NCBI RefSeq assembly: GCF_001187435.1
Contig: NZ_LFXA01000009.1
Location: forward strand, 1-64,000
DNA length: 64,000 nucleotides
Direction of reading: 5' to 3'
Origin: Streptomyces caatingaensis
Lineage (GTDB): Bacteria; Actinomycetota; Actinomycetes; Streptomycetales; Streptomycetaceae
The translations under genes and the position numbers were made by a program. The notes under the pieces were generated by a model. That model did no database searches. It worked only from the letters and a program-made list of their open reading frames with translations, and had not been told where the DNA came from. Shown here piece after piece: positions 41,863 to 49,245 of this stretch. How positions within the stretch are numbered: position 1 is the stretch's first letter; every line of letters starts with the position of its first letter.

Positions 41863-42468
41863 TTACGGCTGCTCGGGGTGGTACGGGGTGCCGTCCGGGC
41901 GGAAGAAGGAGACGCCGTCGGGCAGGTCGTCCGGCAGGTTGCGGGCCCACTCCTCCAGGGCCGCGACGTCGGCGGTCTTCTTCAGCTGCGCCGACATGTA
42001 GGGGCGGAGCGGCACCTCGGGGGTGGCCTTCTCGCCGACCCACATCAGGTCGCCCTTGACGTAGCCGTAGAGGCGCTTGCCGCCGGAGTACGGGCCGGAC
42101 GCGGCGGTCCGCGCGACCGCGTCCGTCACGATGTCGATCTGCGGCTTCTTGTCCGCCAGCTCGCCGTACCAGACCTCGACGACGCCCGCGTCGCGGATCA
42201 TGACGACCTCGACCTTGCGGTCCGCGTCGATGCGCCAGTAGCCGCTCTCGGTCTCCAGGGGCCGCACCTTGTTGCCCTCGGCGTCCAGCACCCAGCTGCG
42301 CGACGTGTACTCCAGGAAGTCCCGGCCGTCGTGGGTGAAGGTGACCTCCTGGCCGAAGTTGCACTTCTCGGAGCCGGGGAAGTCGGCGACGCCGGCACCC
42401 TCCCACTTGCCGAGGAGGAAGACGAGGGGGACCAGGTCCCGGTGCAGGTCGGACGGAATCTCGATCAT
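41863..42468 (-). CDS. Nitrobindin-like (FABP family) protein lacking heme His
   Basis: 201 aa, ATG start. Ten-strand beta-barrel of the nitrobindin/THAP4 C-terminal type: LLGKWEGAGVADFPG (GxWxGxG motif) and repeating strand pairs such as SGYWRIDADRKVEVVMI. In true nitrobindins a His near the C-terminus binds heme iron; here the matching region reads RPYMSAQLKK with no His, so ferric-heme binding as in Nb is doubtful. Streptomyces homologues are annotated as ferric nitrobindin-like for this reason (recalled). Cytoplasmic, function unknown. Confidence 0.85.
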   Translation of the reverse strand: MIEIPSDLHRDLVPLVFLLGKWEGAGVADFPGSEKCNFGQEVTFTHDGRDFLEYTSRSWVLDAEGNKVRPLETESGYWRIDADRKVEVVMIRDAGVVEVWYGELADKKPQIDIVTDAVARTAASGPYSGGKRLYGYVKGDLMWVGEKATPEVPLRPYMSAQLKKTADVAALEEWARNLPDDLPDGVSFFRPDGTPYHPEQP

Positions 42469-42505
42469 GGGCTCAGACGATCTGTAGGGGGGTGAACAAG
42501 GAGGG

Positions 42506-42607
42506 TCAGCGCTGGCCCTGGTACAGCTTCTTCCAGGTCAGCCCGGCGAACGCGAGAACGCCGACGGCGACCAGAACCAGCAGGGTGGTGAAGAAAGCCT
42601 CAAGCAC
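42506..42607 (-). CDS. 33-aa single-pass membrane peptide
   Basis: 33 aa, GTG start with GAGGAG 8 nt upstream. Sequence is one membrane helix (FFTTLLVLVAVGVLAFAGLTW) with a short basic C-terminus (KKLYQGQR). Too short for usual gene callers but has good Shine-Dalgarno, codon bias and topology. Conserved short membrane peptides of this kind are known beside the FABP gene in Streptomyces (recalled). It lies 37 bp before the nitrobindin-like gene on the same strand, so they may share a transcript. Function unknown. Confidence 0.72.
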   Translation of the reverse strand: MLEAFFTTLLVLVAVGVLAFAGLTWKKLYQGQR

Positions 42608-42716
42608 GAGCGCGCTCCTCGGTCGGAGTGAGGGTGTTACGGACCGGGTCGAGTCTAGTCGGAGGGCTGTCCCCCGGCTCTGTGAGGTCCGTCCCCGCCC
42701 GCTCTACAGTGGCCCC

Positions 42717-43082
42717 ATGCGGAAGAAGCTCGTGATCAAGGTGACGGCGGGCGCGGACGCGCCCGAGCGGTGCTCGCAGGCGTTCACGGTGGCGGCCGTG
42801 GCCGTGGCCAGCGGGGTCGAGGTCTCGCTCTGGCTGACCGGGGAATCGTCCTGGTTCGCGCTGCCGGGGCGGGCGGAGGAGTTCGAGCTGCCGCACGCGG
42901 CCCCGCTGCCCGAGCTGATCGACGGCATCCGGGCCGGCGGCGGCATGATCACGGTCTGCACCCAGTGCGCGGCCCGGCGGGGCATCGAGGAGAAGGACCT
43001 GATCGAGGGCGCGCGCATCGCGGGCGCCCAGGTGTTCGTCGGCGAGGTCATGGCCGACGACGTGCAGGCGCTGGTGTACTGA
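42717..43082 (+). CDS. DsrE-family protein
   Basis: 121 aa, ATG start. DsrE/F-like fold: KLVIKVTAGADAPERCSQAFTVAAVAVASGVEVSLWLTGESSWF, then MITVCTQCAARRGIEEKDLI with a Cys-x2-Cys pair and VFVGEVMADDVQALVY. DsrE-like proteins handle persulfide sulfur by Cys. Two adjacent Cys here fit such a role but the partner is unproven; the sulfurtransferase 680 bp away is a candidate. A TACAGT -10 box at 42705-42710 ends 6 nt before ATG, so it is probably leaderless. Confidence 0.85.
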   Translation: MRKKLVIKVTAGADAPERCSQAFTVAAVAVASGVEVSLWLTGESSWFALPGRAEEFELPHAAPLPELIDGIRAGGGMITVCTQCAARRGIEEKDLIEGARIAGAQVFVGEVMADDVQALVY

Positions 43083-43093
43083 CGCGGCCGGGC

Positions 43094-43348
43094 CTACCGG
43101 TGGTCGCGGTCGTCCAGCTCGTTCCACCAGCGGTCCGACTCGGGGTCCCCGGTCTCGTCCCACCAGCGGTCGTCCGGGCCCCGGCGGTTGGCCACGACGG
43201 CGGCCACCGGCGGGATGACCATGGCGACCAGGCACATCCCGATGGCCGCGGGGACCGACCAGAGCCGTACGACGGCCCAGGCCAGGACGAACAGGCCGAT
43301 GCAGGTGCCCATCATGGCGAAGTACACGTGCCGTCGCCGTGTGTACAT
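43094..43348 (-). CDS. DUF3099 membrane protein
   Basis: 84 aa, ATG start. Two hydrophobic helices (FAMMGTCIGLFVLAWAVVRLW and IGMCLVAMVIPPVAAVVANRR) then an acidic tail DDRWWDETGDPESDRWWNEL; matches DUF3099. Function unknown. Convergent with the DsrE gene, 11 bp between stops, in the same strand as the sulfurtransferase operon but separated from it by the terminator at 43382-43422. Confidence 0.85.
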   Translation of the reverse strand: MYTRRRHVYFAMMGTCIGLFVLAWAVVRLWSVPAAIGMCLVAMVIPPVAAVVANRRGPDDRWWDETGDPESDRWWNELDDRDHR

Positions 43349-43381
43349 GCTTCAACGGTACGGCGACGGGGGCGGTGCTGC

Positions 43382-43422
43382 GAGGGCCGCGCCACCCCCC
43401 GGAGGGGGCGAGCGCGGCCCTC
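43382..43422 (-). terminator. Terminator of the sulfurtransferase operon
   Basis: GAGGGCCGCGC (43382-43392) pairs with GCGCGGCCCTC (43412-43422), with CCCCCC/GGGGGG-type inner pairing. 7 bp past the DUF1416 stop on the minus strand. Confidence 0.75.
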
Positions 43423-43429
43423 TTGCGGT

Positions 43430-43717
43430 TCAGACCGTGATCGCGACCTCGGCCAGGCCGCCCTTCCGCGCCACGACCGTGCGGTCGGCCGTCGCGCCCG
43501 GGACGAGCGCGCGGACGGTCCAGGTGCCCTCGGCCGCGTAGAAGCGGAACTGCCCGGTCGCCGAGGTGGGGACCTCGGCGGTGAACTCGCCCGTGCTGTC
43601 CAGCAGGCGGACGTAGCCGGAGACGGGCACCCCGTCGCGGGTCACGGAACCCTGGATGGTCGTCTCACCGCTCCGGGCGGTCGAGGCGTCGGGTCCGCCG
43701 GCCTGTGCTCCACACAT
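43430..43717 (-). CDS. DUF1416 protein
   Basis: 95 aa, ATG start. Starts MCGAQAGGPDAS, with a Cys at residue 2, then a beta-sandwich-like GETTIQGSVTRDGVPVSGYVRLLDSTGEFTAEVPTS... typical of DUF1416. The gene lies 44 bp after the sulfurtransferase in its operon, an arrangement conserved across actinobacteria (recalled). Possible persulfide acceptor through Cys2; this is inference. Confidence 0.88.
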   Translation of the reverse strand: MCGAQAGGPDASTARSGETTIQGSVTRDGVPVSGYVRLLDSTGEFTAEVPTSATGQFRFYAAEGTWTVRALVPGATADRTVVARKGGLAEVAITV

Positions 43718-43761
43718 GGTGATCCTTACGTCGTGGTCGTTCGCGGTGCGCTGCCGCGCGG

Positions 43762-44604
43762 TCAGTTGGAGCCGAGCTCGATCGGCACGCCGACGAGGGA
43801 GCCGTACTCGGTCCACGAGCCGTCGTAGTTGCGGACGTTGGACTGGCCGAGCAGCTCGTGCAGGACGAACCAGGTGTGCGCGGAGCGCTCGCCGATGCGG
43901 CAGTAGGCGATGGTGTCCTTGGAGAAGTCCAGCCCGGCGTCGGCGTAGAGGGCGCGCAGCTCCTCGTCCGACTTGAACGAGCCGTCGTCGTTGGCGGTCC
44001 TCGACCAGGTGACGTTGCGGGCCGTGGGGATGTGGCCGGGGCGCTGCGACTGCTCCTGCGGCAGGTGCGCGGGGGCGAGCAGCTTGCCGCTGAACTCGTC
44101 GGGGGAGCGGACGTCGATCAGGTTGAGCTGCCCGATGGCGGCGAGCACGTCGTCGCGGAAGGCGCGGATCGAGGTGTCCTGCGGCTTGGCCCTGTACTGG
44201 GTGCGCGGGCGCTGCGGCACCTCGGTGACCAGGTCGCGGGAGTCGAGCTCCCACTTCTTGCGGCCGCCGTCCAGCAGGCGGACGTCCTCGTGGCCGTAGA
44301 GCTTGAAGTACCAGTAGGCGTAGGCGGCGAACCAGTTGTTGTTGCCGCCGTAGAGGACGACGGTGTCGTCGTTGGCGATGCCCTTCTCGGACAGCAGCTT
44401 CTCGAAGCCGGCCCGGTCGACAAAGTCGCGGCGGACCGGGTCCTGGAGGTCGGTCTTCCAGTCGATCCGGATCGCCGACTTGATGTGGTTCTTGTCGTAG
44501 GCGGAGGTGTCCTCGTCGACCTCGACGATGACGGTCTTCGGGTCTCCCGCGTCGATGCGGGCCTGGATCCAGTCGGCGTCCACGAGGACGTCACTGCGGC
44601 TCAT
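43762..44604 (-). CDS. sseA: Thiosulfate sulfurtransferase (rhodanese)
   Basis: 280 aa, ATG start after GGAGGAGAAA. Two rhodanese domains: the N-terminal inactive one (VLVDADWIQARIDAGDPKTV, KSAIRIDWKTDL, VVLYGGNNNW) and the C-terminal active one with Cys in TIAYCRIGERSAHTWFVL. It transfers sulfur from thiosulfate or mercaptopyruvate to cyanide or thiols. Homologues are named SseA or CysA in different genomes. It is preceded by a leader peptide with Cys and a palindromic upstream site, implying sulfur-responsive control. Confidence 0.93.
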   Translation of the reverse strand: MSRSDVLVDADWIQARIDAGDPKTVIVEVDEDTSAYDKNHIKSAIRIDWKTDLQDPVRRDFVDRAGFEKLLSEKGIANDDTVVLYGGNNNWFAAYAYWYFKLYGHEDVRLLDGGRKKWELDSRDLVTEVPQRPRTQYRAKPQDTSIRAFRDDVLAAIGQLNLIDVRSPDEFSGKLLAPAHLPQEQSQRPGHIPTARNVTWSRTANDDGSFKSDEELRALYADAGLDFSKDTIAYCRIGERSAHTWFVLHELLGQSNVRNYDGSWTEYGSLVGVPIELGSN

Positions 44605-44709
44605 GTCGTTTCTCCTCCGGGGCAGTTGCGGAACGCGGCGGTGGTGCGGGGAGGGGCCGTGAGCGGCCGGAAGGGCGAGGAGCGGGGGAAGCGGGTGGTG
44701 AACTCCGCG

Positions 44710-44790
44710 TCAGGAAAGGCGACACAGCGTGGCGTCCATGCGGCCGAGGTCGACTGCCCGCCGCTTGGTGAGATCCGCCTGTCGCCTCAT
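44710..44790 (-). CDS. Cys-containing sulfur leader peptide
   Basis: 26 aa, ATG start: Arg-rich beginning MRRQADLTKRRAVDLGRM, then DATLCRLS. This is the actinobacterial putative leader peptide type found before sulfur genes, where ribosomes slowing at Cys codons under cysteine limitation alter downstream transcription. It contains one Cys near the end; in many homologues VDLGR is VDLCR with a second Cys. The -10 box 7 nt upstream shows the mRNA starts at or very near this ATG. It ends 105 bp before the sulfurtransferase; a GGCCG-ctca-CGGCC hairpin lies between. Confidence 0.78.
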   Translation of the reverse strand: MRRQADLTKRRAVDLGRMDATLCRLS

Positions 44791-44797
44791 GGTGCCG

Positions 44798-44827
44798 ATC
44801 GTAGGGACGGTGGGGGAGGTGTGTCAC
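44798..44827 (-). promoter_or_regulatory. Leaderless promoter of the sulfur operon
   Basis: On the minus strand GTGACA (-35), exactly 18 nt, TACGAT (-10), then 7 nt to the leader peptide ATG. A near-consensus housekeeping promoter giving a leaderless transcript. Confidence 0.75.
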
Positions 44828-44854
44828 CGGTCGGCCGGATCGTGAGATGAAGTG

Positions 44855-44869
44855 TCCCGATATATGGGA
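44855..44869. promoter_or_regulatory. Palindrome upstream of the sulfur operon promoter
   Basis: TCCCGATATATGGGA, a symmetric TCCCnATATATnGGGA-like dyad centred about 72 bp upstream of the predicted start site, a usual activator position. AT-rich centre is striking against the local GC. The regulator is unknown. Confidence 0.55.
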
Positions 44870-44894
44870 TAGTTGGCACCTCCCCCGGAGCCTC

Positions 44895-45599
44895 TCAGCC
44901 CGCCAGGCGGACGTCCGTCCCACCCAGTTCGATGTCGATGCCGTTCGGCGTCGGGGTGACCTTCGTCAGCCGCACACCGCGCGGCAGCCCGGTGATCTTC
45001 CGGTCGAAGTCGGTCTTCTTGCGGATCAGGGGCTCCAGGCCCGGCAGGTCGTCCGGCACCTTCTCGGCGCGCACCCGCACCGTCGTGCCGTCCACGAGGC
45101 TCACGGCGGACAGGACGCTGCGCTCGACCCGGCCCATCGGGAGCGGCAGGCTGCCGGTGACCTTGACCAGGCCGGCGCCCCGGGCGTCCTTCCCGCCGTA
45201 GCCGGTGGTGATGCCCAGTCCGGCGCGCTTGCTCAGGTCCGCGTAGGAGATGTGGGCCGTGCCCGTGACCCGGTCGGCGACGGCCGAGGTGAAGCCCGAG
45301 TCGATCCGCACGCCGTGCAGGGTCGTGTCGAAGTCGGTGACCTGGACCGTGCTGTCGCCCGTGCCGGCGGTGACGCCGCCGTCCAGCGAGACCTCGACCT
45401 CGTCGAGCTTCGAGTCGGCGATCTGGGTCAGGAAGGGGAATCCCTTGATGGAGACGTCCGGTGTGCCGGACATGCTCTGCGTGTCGCGTATCTTCTCCGC
45501 GACCTTCTTCTCGGCGTACCAGACCGCCGCGCGGTCGGCGGCCGCGAACAGGCCCGCCAGGACCACGGCGACGATCAACAGGGTGCGTATGGCGCGCAT
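44895..45599 (-). CDS. DUF2993 (LmeA-like) membrane-anchored protein
   Basis: 234 aa, ATG start. N-terminal membrane anchor (TLLIVAVVLAGLFAAADRAA), then DUF2993: KVAEKIRDTQSMSGTPDVSIKGFPFLTQIADSKLDEVEVSLDG. The mycobacterial homologue LmeA binds phospholipid and is needed for lipomannan elongation. The Streptomyces role is unproven. The mature part probably acts outside the membrane as a BPI-like lipid-binding fold. Its stop lies 105 bp before the leader-peptide start on the same strand. Confidence 0.85.
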   Translation of the reverse strand: MRAIRTLLIVAVVLAGLFAAADRAAVWYAEKKVAEKIRDTQSMSGTPDVSIKGFPFLTQIADSKLDEVEVSLDGGVTAGTGDSTVQVTDFDTTLHGVRIDSGFTSAVADRVTGTAHISYADLSKRAGLGITTGYGGKDARGAGLVKVTGSLPLPMGRVERSVLSAVSLVDGTTVRVRAEKVPDDLPGLEPLIRKKTDFDRKITGLPRGVRLTKVTPTPNGIDIELGGTDVRLAG

Positions 45600-45678
45600 C
45601 GGATGGCGATCCCCCAGGTTCGGTCGGCCCAGTGCCTTCCGGCGAGCCTAACCGGGCGCCCGGGGAAACCCGGCCGGG

Positions 45679-45723
45679 CCGGGCACGCCGCTCCCGGGCG
45701 GCGGCCGGGAGCGGCGTGCCCGG
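45679..45723 (-). terminator. Perfect 19-bp stem terminator
   Basis: CCGGGCACGCCGCTCCCGG, 7-nt loop, exact complement. Downstream of the Q-rich membrane protein (minus strand) and upstream of the DUF2993 gene. Confidence 0.8.
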
Positions 45724-45782
45724 CGGCCGCCCCGGGGAGGGCGTTCCCCGGGCGGGCCGTCCCGCCCGCCGGACCGCCCGGC

Positions 45783-45827
45783 GGGCGCGGGGCGTCAGAA
45801 CAGCGGGCGCGGGGGCGTCAGAACAGC
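45783..45827. repeat. Tandem 22/23-bp duplication at a gene's 3' end
   Basis: GGGCGCGGGG-CGTCAGAACAGC (45783-45804) is followed by the same with one extra G (45805-45827). The second copy contains the stop codon of the minus-strand membrane-protein gene; the first is a relic copy outside the gene with another in-frame-like TCA. Confidence 0.75.
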
Positions 45828-47050
45828 AGCCGGCCCACGACGTACACCGCGGGCGACGCCAGCGCCAGCGGCAGGGCCACGCCCGCCGTCATGTGGACGA
45901 AGCGCGACGGGTAGTCGTAGCTCGCCACCCGCAGGCCGGCCAGGGCGCAGGCGCCGGCCGCCAGCCCCAGCAGGGCGGCGGACGGGCCGGTGTGGGCGAG
46001 CTGCCCGCCCAGGACGCCCGCGCCCGCGGCCGCGGCCAGCGCGACGGCCGGCGCGGCCAGGGCGGGCAGCGGCAGGGCGCGGGCCAGCACCGTCGCGGTG
46101 ACGGCGAGGGCGCCGACGAGCACCGCGTCCCGGTCCGCGGCCAGGTGACCGGCGGCCAGCACGGTCAGCGCCGACGAGGCGGCGGCCGTCGTCAGGCCGT
46201 ACAGCCGCTCGTCCGCCCCGGCGCGGCTGCGCAGGTGCAGGACGACGACCAGCAGCAGCCAGACCCCCAGCGTGCCGATCACCACCGTCGGCGCGTGCGC
46301 CTCGTCCGTGGCGAGCAGGCCGGCGTCGGCGGCCAGGCCGCCGAGGAACGCCAGCGCGATGCCCTGCCGGGCCGGCCACATGCCGTTGAGCCGGAACCAG
46401 CCCGCCGCCGTCACCGCCTGGAGCAGCACCACGGGGACGGCCAGGGCGTACGGGCCCGCCTGCGCGGCGGCCGCGGCCAGGACCGCGAGGACGGCGGTCA
46501 GCAGCGCGGGCCGGAAGCCGGGGGAGAGGATCTGCGGGCGGCCCTCGGCCTTGGCCTTCTCTGCGGCGGTCAGGGGGCGCCCGGGGGCGTCGGGCGCGGG
46601 CTCCGGCGCGGTCGCGACGGCTGCCGCCGGCGCGGGGACGGGCGCGTGCGCGTGCGCGGGCTCCGGCTCGTACGCGGGCGGGGCGGCGGCCTGCTGGTGC
46701 TGCGGCTGGTGCTGCGGCCAGGCCGCCTGGTGCTGCTGGTGCTGCTGCTGCGCGGGGCCGCCGTAGGACGGCTCGGTCACGGGCAGCTGCTGCTGCCACG
46801 CCCGCGCGTCCCAGCTCTGCGTCTCCCACGTCTGCGTCGGCTCGTCCGCCGGCGCGTAGCCCTGCTGCCCGCCGGCGGTGGGCCACTGCTGGTGGGGCTG
46901 GGACTGCGGCTGGTGCTGGGGCTGGTGTTGTTGCCGGGGCTGCTGCTGGGGCGGGTAGCCGTAGTCGTAGTACGGCTCCTGCGGCGGCTGCTGCCGCTGC
47001 CGGCCGTAGGGGTCGTACGGATCGTACGGATCGGGGTACTGGTCGCTCAT
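45818..47050 (-). CDS. Q/P-rich N-terminus polytopic membrane protein
   Basis: 410 aa, ATG start. Residues 1 to about 170 are a low-complexity cytoplasmic region rich in Gln, Pro, His and Tyr (repeated YDP and PQHQPQ units). Then about ten hydrophobic helices (PALLTAVLAVLAAAAAQAG, VVIGTLGVWLLLVVVLHL, AALLGLAAGACALAGLRV). I do not recognise a family beyond the general streptomycete integral-membrane type. It is followed by a strong terminator. It lies 11 bp downstream of a MoaD-like gene, in one operon. Confidence 0.75.
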   Translation of the reverse strand: MSDQYPDPYDPYDPYGRQRQQPPQEPYYDYGYPPQQQPRQQHQPQHQPQSQPHQQWPTAGGQQGYAPADEPTQTWETQSWDARAWQQQLPVTEPSYGGPAQQQHQQHQAAWPQHQPQHQQAAAPPAYEPEPAHAHAPVPAPAAAVATAPEPAPDAPGRPLTAAEKAKAEGRPQILSPGFRPALLTAVLAVLAAAAAQAGPYALAVPVVLLQAVTAAGWFRLNGMWPARQGIALAFLGGLAADAGLLATDEAHAPTVVIGTLGVWLLLVVVLHLRSRAGADERLYGLTTAAASSALTVLAAGHLAADRDAVLVGALAVTATVLARALPLPALAAPAVALAAAAGAGVLGGQLAHTGPSAALLGLAAGACALAGLRVASYDYPSRFVHMTAGVALPLALASPAVYVVGRLLF

Positions 47051-47061
47051 GTGCCGGTTTC

Positions 47062-47385
47062 TCACCCTCCTGCGAAGGGCGGGAGCACTTCCACCGTGCC
47101 GCCCTCGGCCAGCCGGACCGTGGAGTGCTCGCGGGTGCCGACCGGGTCGCCGTCCACGAGGAAGGAGCAGCGCGCGAGCACCCGCGCGAACTCCGGGCGC
47201 CCCGCGTGCCGCTCCCGGGCCGCCGCCAGCGCCTCGGCCAGCGTGCCCGCCGCGTAGGGCTCCTCGCCGGCGCCGGCGGCGGCCTTCGCCGCGGCCCAGT
47301 ACCGGATCGTGCCCGTCGGCGCCGGTCGCGCCGGGTCTGCGGTCACCACGGCCCACCCCGCTTCCACGTTCTCATCGGTTCTCAT
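47062..47385 (-). CDS. MoaD/ThiS-family sulfur carrier protein
   Basis: 107 aa, ATG start with GAGAGA upstream. A beta-grasp fold, TIRYWAAAKAAAGAGEEPY ... EHSTVRLAEGGTVEVLPPFAGG, ends in the Gly-Gly tail that is adenylated and thiocarboxylated in MoaD and ThiS. There is an additional N-terminal 25 residues not seen in MoaD. The pathway (molybdopterin or another) is not evident here: no moaE or thiG nearby. In a region with other sulfur genes. It diverges from the ABC exporter pair. Confidence 0.88.
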   Translation of the reverse strand: MRTDENVEAGWAVVTADPARPAPTGTIRYWAAAKAAAGAGEEPYAAGTLAEALAAARERHAGRPEFARVLARCSFLVDGDPVGTREHSTVRLAEGGTVEVLPPFAGG

Positions 47386-47511
47386 TGGTCTCTCTCGTGC
47401 GCCTCCATGATGACGGGTGGCGGACCGGCCCCGGCGCAGCGCCGGGAAACCCGGCGAGAACCGGGGAAAAACCAGGGGATCCCATGAATGGAGTTCGCTT
47501 AGGCTGCTGGT

Positions 47512-49245
47512 GTGTTGGTACGTCTTCTCCGGGCTCGTCTGAAGCCCTACTCCCGGCCGATCGCGCTGGTGGTGCTTCTGCAGCTCGTGCAGACGCTGGC
47601 CACGCTGTATCTCCCCACCCTCAACGCCGACATCATCGACGGCGGTGTCGTCAAGGGCGACACCGGCTACATCCTGACCACCGGCGGCGTGATGATCGCC
47701 GTCACCCTGGCCCAGATCGTCTGCGCCGTCGGCGCGGTCTACTTCGGCGCCCGCACGGCCATGGCCCTCGGCCGCGACCTGCGCGCCGAGATCTTCGACC
47801 GCGTGCAGTCCTTCTCCTCGCGCGAGATGGGCCAGTTCGGGGCGCCGTCCCTGATCACCCGGACCACCAACGACGTCCAGCAGGTCCAGATGCTGACCCT
47901 GATGTCGTTCACGCTGATGGTCACCGCGCCCATCATGTGCGTCGGCGGCATCGTGATGGCCCTCAACCAGGACGTGCCGCTGTCCGCCCTGCTGCTGGCG
48001 ATCGTGCCGGTGCTCGGCGTGATCGTGATGCTGATCGTCCGGCGGATGCGGCCCGTCTTCCGCGGCGTCCAGAAGCGCATCGACACCGTCAACCGCGTGC
48101 TGCGCGAGCAGATCACCGGCATCCGCGTGATCCGCGCCTTCGTCCGCGACACCCATGAGCGCGAGCGGTTCGGCACCGCCAACACCGAGCTGATGGACGT
48201 CTCGCTGCGGGCCGGCCGGCTGATGTCGGTGATGTTCCCCGCCGTGATGCTCGTGGTGAACGTGTCGTCGGTGGCGGTCCTGTGGTTCGGCGGGCACCGC
48301 ATCGACAGCGGCGGGATGGAGATCGGCGCGCTGACCGCCTACCTCGCCTATCTGATGCAGATCCTGATGTCGATCATGATGGCGACCTTCATGTTCATGA
48401 TGGTGCCGCGGGCCGAGGTCTGCGCCGAGCGCATCAACGAGGTCCTCACCACCGACTCCAGCGTCGTCCCGCCCGCCGCGCCCGTCACCGGGCTGCGCCG
48501 GCGCGGCCACCTGGAGCTGCGCGGCGTCGAGTTCCGCTACCCGGGCGCCGAGGAGCCCGTCCTCAAGGACGTCACGCTCACCGCCCGCCCCGGCGAGGTC
48601 ACCGCCGTCATCGGCTCCACCGGCAGCGGCAAGTCCACGCTGCTGGGCCTCGTCCCCCGGCTCTTCGACGCCACCGGGGGCGAGGTCCTGGTGGGCGGGG
48701 TGGACGTCCGCGAGCTCGACCCGGCCGCGGTCTCCCGCGCCGTCGGGCTCGTCCCGCAGAAGCCCTACCTCTTCTCCGGCACCATCGCCTCCAACCTCCG
48801 CTACGGGCGCCCCGACGCGACCGACGAGGAGCTGTGGCGCGCCCTGGAGACCGCGCAGGCGCGGGACTTCGTCGAGGCCATGGAGGGCGGGCTCGACGCC
48901 CCGGTCGCGCAGGGCGGTTCCAACGTCTCCGGCGGCCAGCGCCAGCGCCTGGCCATCGCCCGCGCCCTGGTCGGCCGGCCGGAGATCTACCTGTTCGACG
49001 ACTCGTTCTCGGCGCTCGACTACGCCACCGACGCCCGGCTGCGCGCGGCCCTCGCTGAGGAGACCGGGGACGCCACCGTCGTCATCGTCGCCCAGCGCGT
49101 CGCCACGATCCGCGACGCCGACCGGATCGTGGTCCTGGACGAGGGGCACGTCGTCGGCACCGGAACGCACACCGAGCTGATGGCCTCGAACGAGACCTAC
49201 CGGGAGATCGTGCTCTCCCAGCTCACGGAGGAGGAGGCCGCGTGA
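47512..49245 (+). CDS. ABC exporter half-transporter A (degenerate site)
   Basis: 577 aa, GTG start. Six-helix exporter domain followed by the nucleotide-binding domain: Walker A GSTGSGKST, signature NVSGGQRQR (canonical), Walker B EIYLFDDSFSALD, where the catalytic Glu is replaced by Asp, and switch His replaced: IVAQRVATI has Gln instead of His. With the next protein, it forms a heterodimeric exporter in which one ATP site is degenerate. Its partner overlaps by 4 bp (GTGA). Substrate unknown; related pairs export drugs or peptides. Confidence 0.93.
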   Translation: MLVRLLRARLKPYSRPIALVVLLQLVQTLATLYLPTLNADIIDGGVVKGDTGYILTTGGVMIAVTLAQIVCAVGAVYFGARTAMALGRDLRAEIFDRVQSFSSREMGQFGAPSLITRTTNDVQQVQMLTLMSFTLMVTAPIMCVGGIVMALNQDVPLSALLLAIVPVLGVIVMLIVRRMRPVFRGVQKRIDTVNRVLREQITGIRVIRAFVRDTHERERFGTANTELMDVSLRAGRLMSVMFPAVMLVVNVSSVAVLWFGGHRIDSGGMEIGALTAYLAYLMQILMSIMMATFMFMMVPRAEVCAERINEVLTTDSSVVPPAAPVTGLRRRGHLELRGVEFRYPGAEEPVLKDVTLTARPGEVTAVIGSTGSGKSTLLGLVPRLFDATGGEVLVGGVDVRELDPAAVSRAVGLVPQKPYLFSGTIASNLRYGRPDATDEELWRALETAQARDFVEAMEGGLDAPVAQGGSNVSGGQRQRLAIARALVGRPEIYLFDDSFSALDYATDARLRAALAEETGDATVVIVAQRVATIRDADRIVVLDEGHVVGTGTHTELMASNETYREIVLSQLTEEEAA

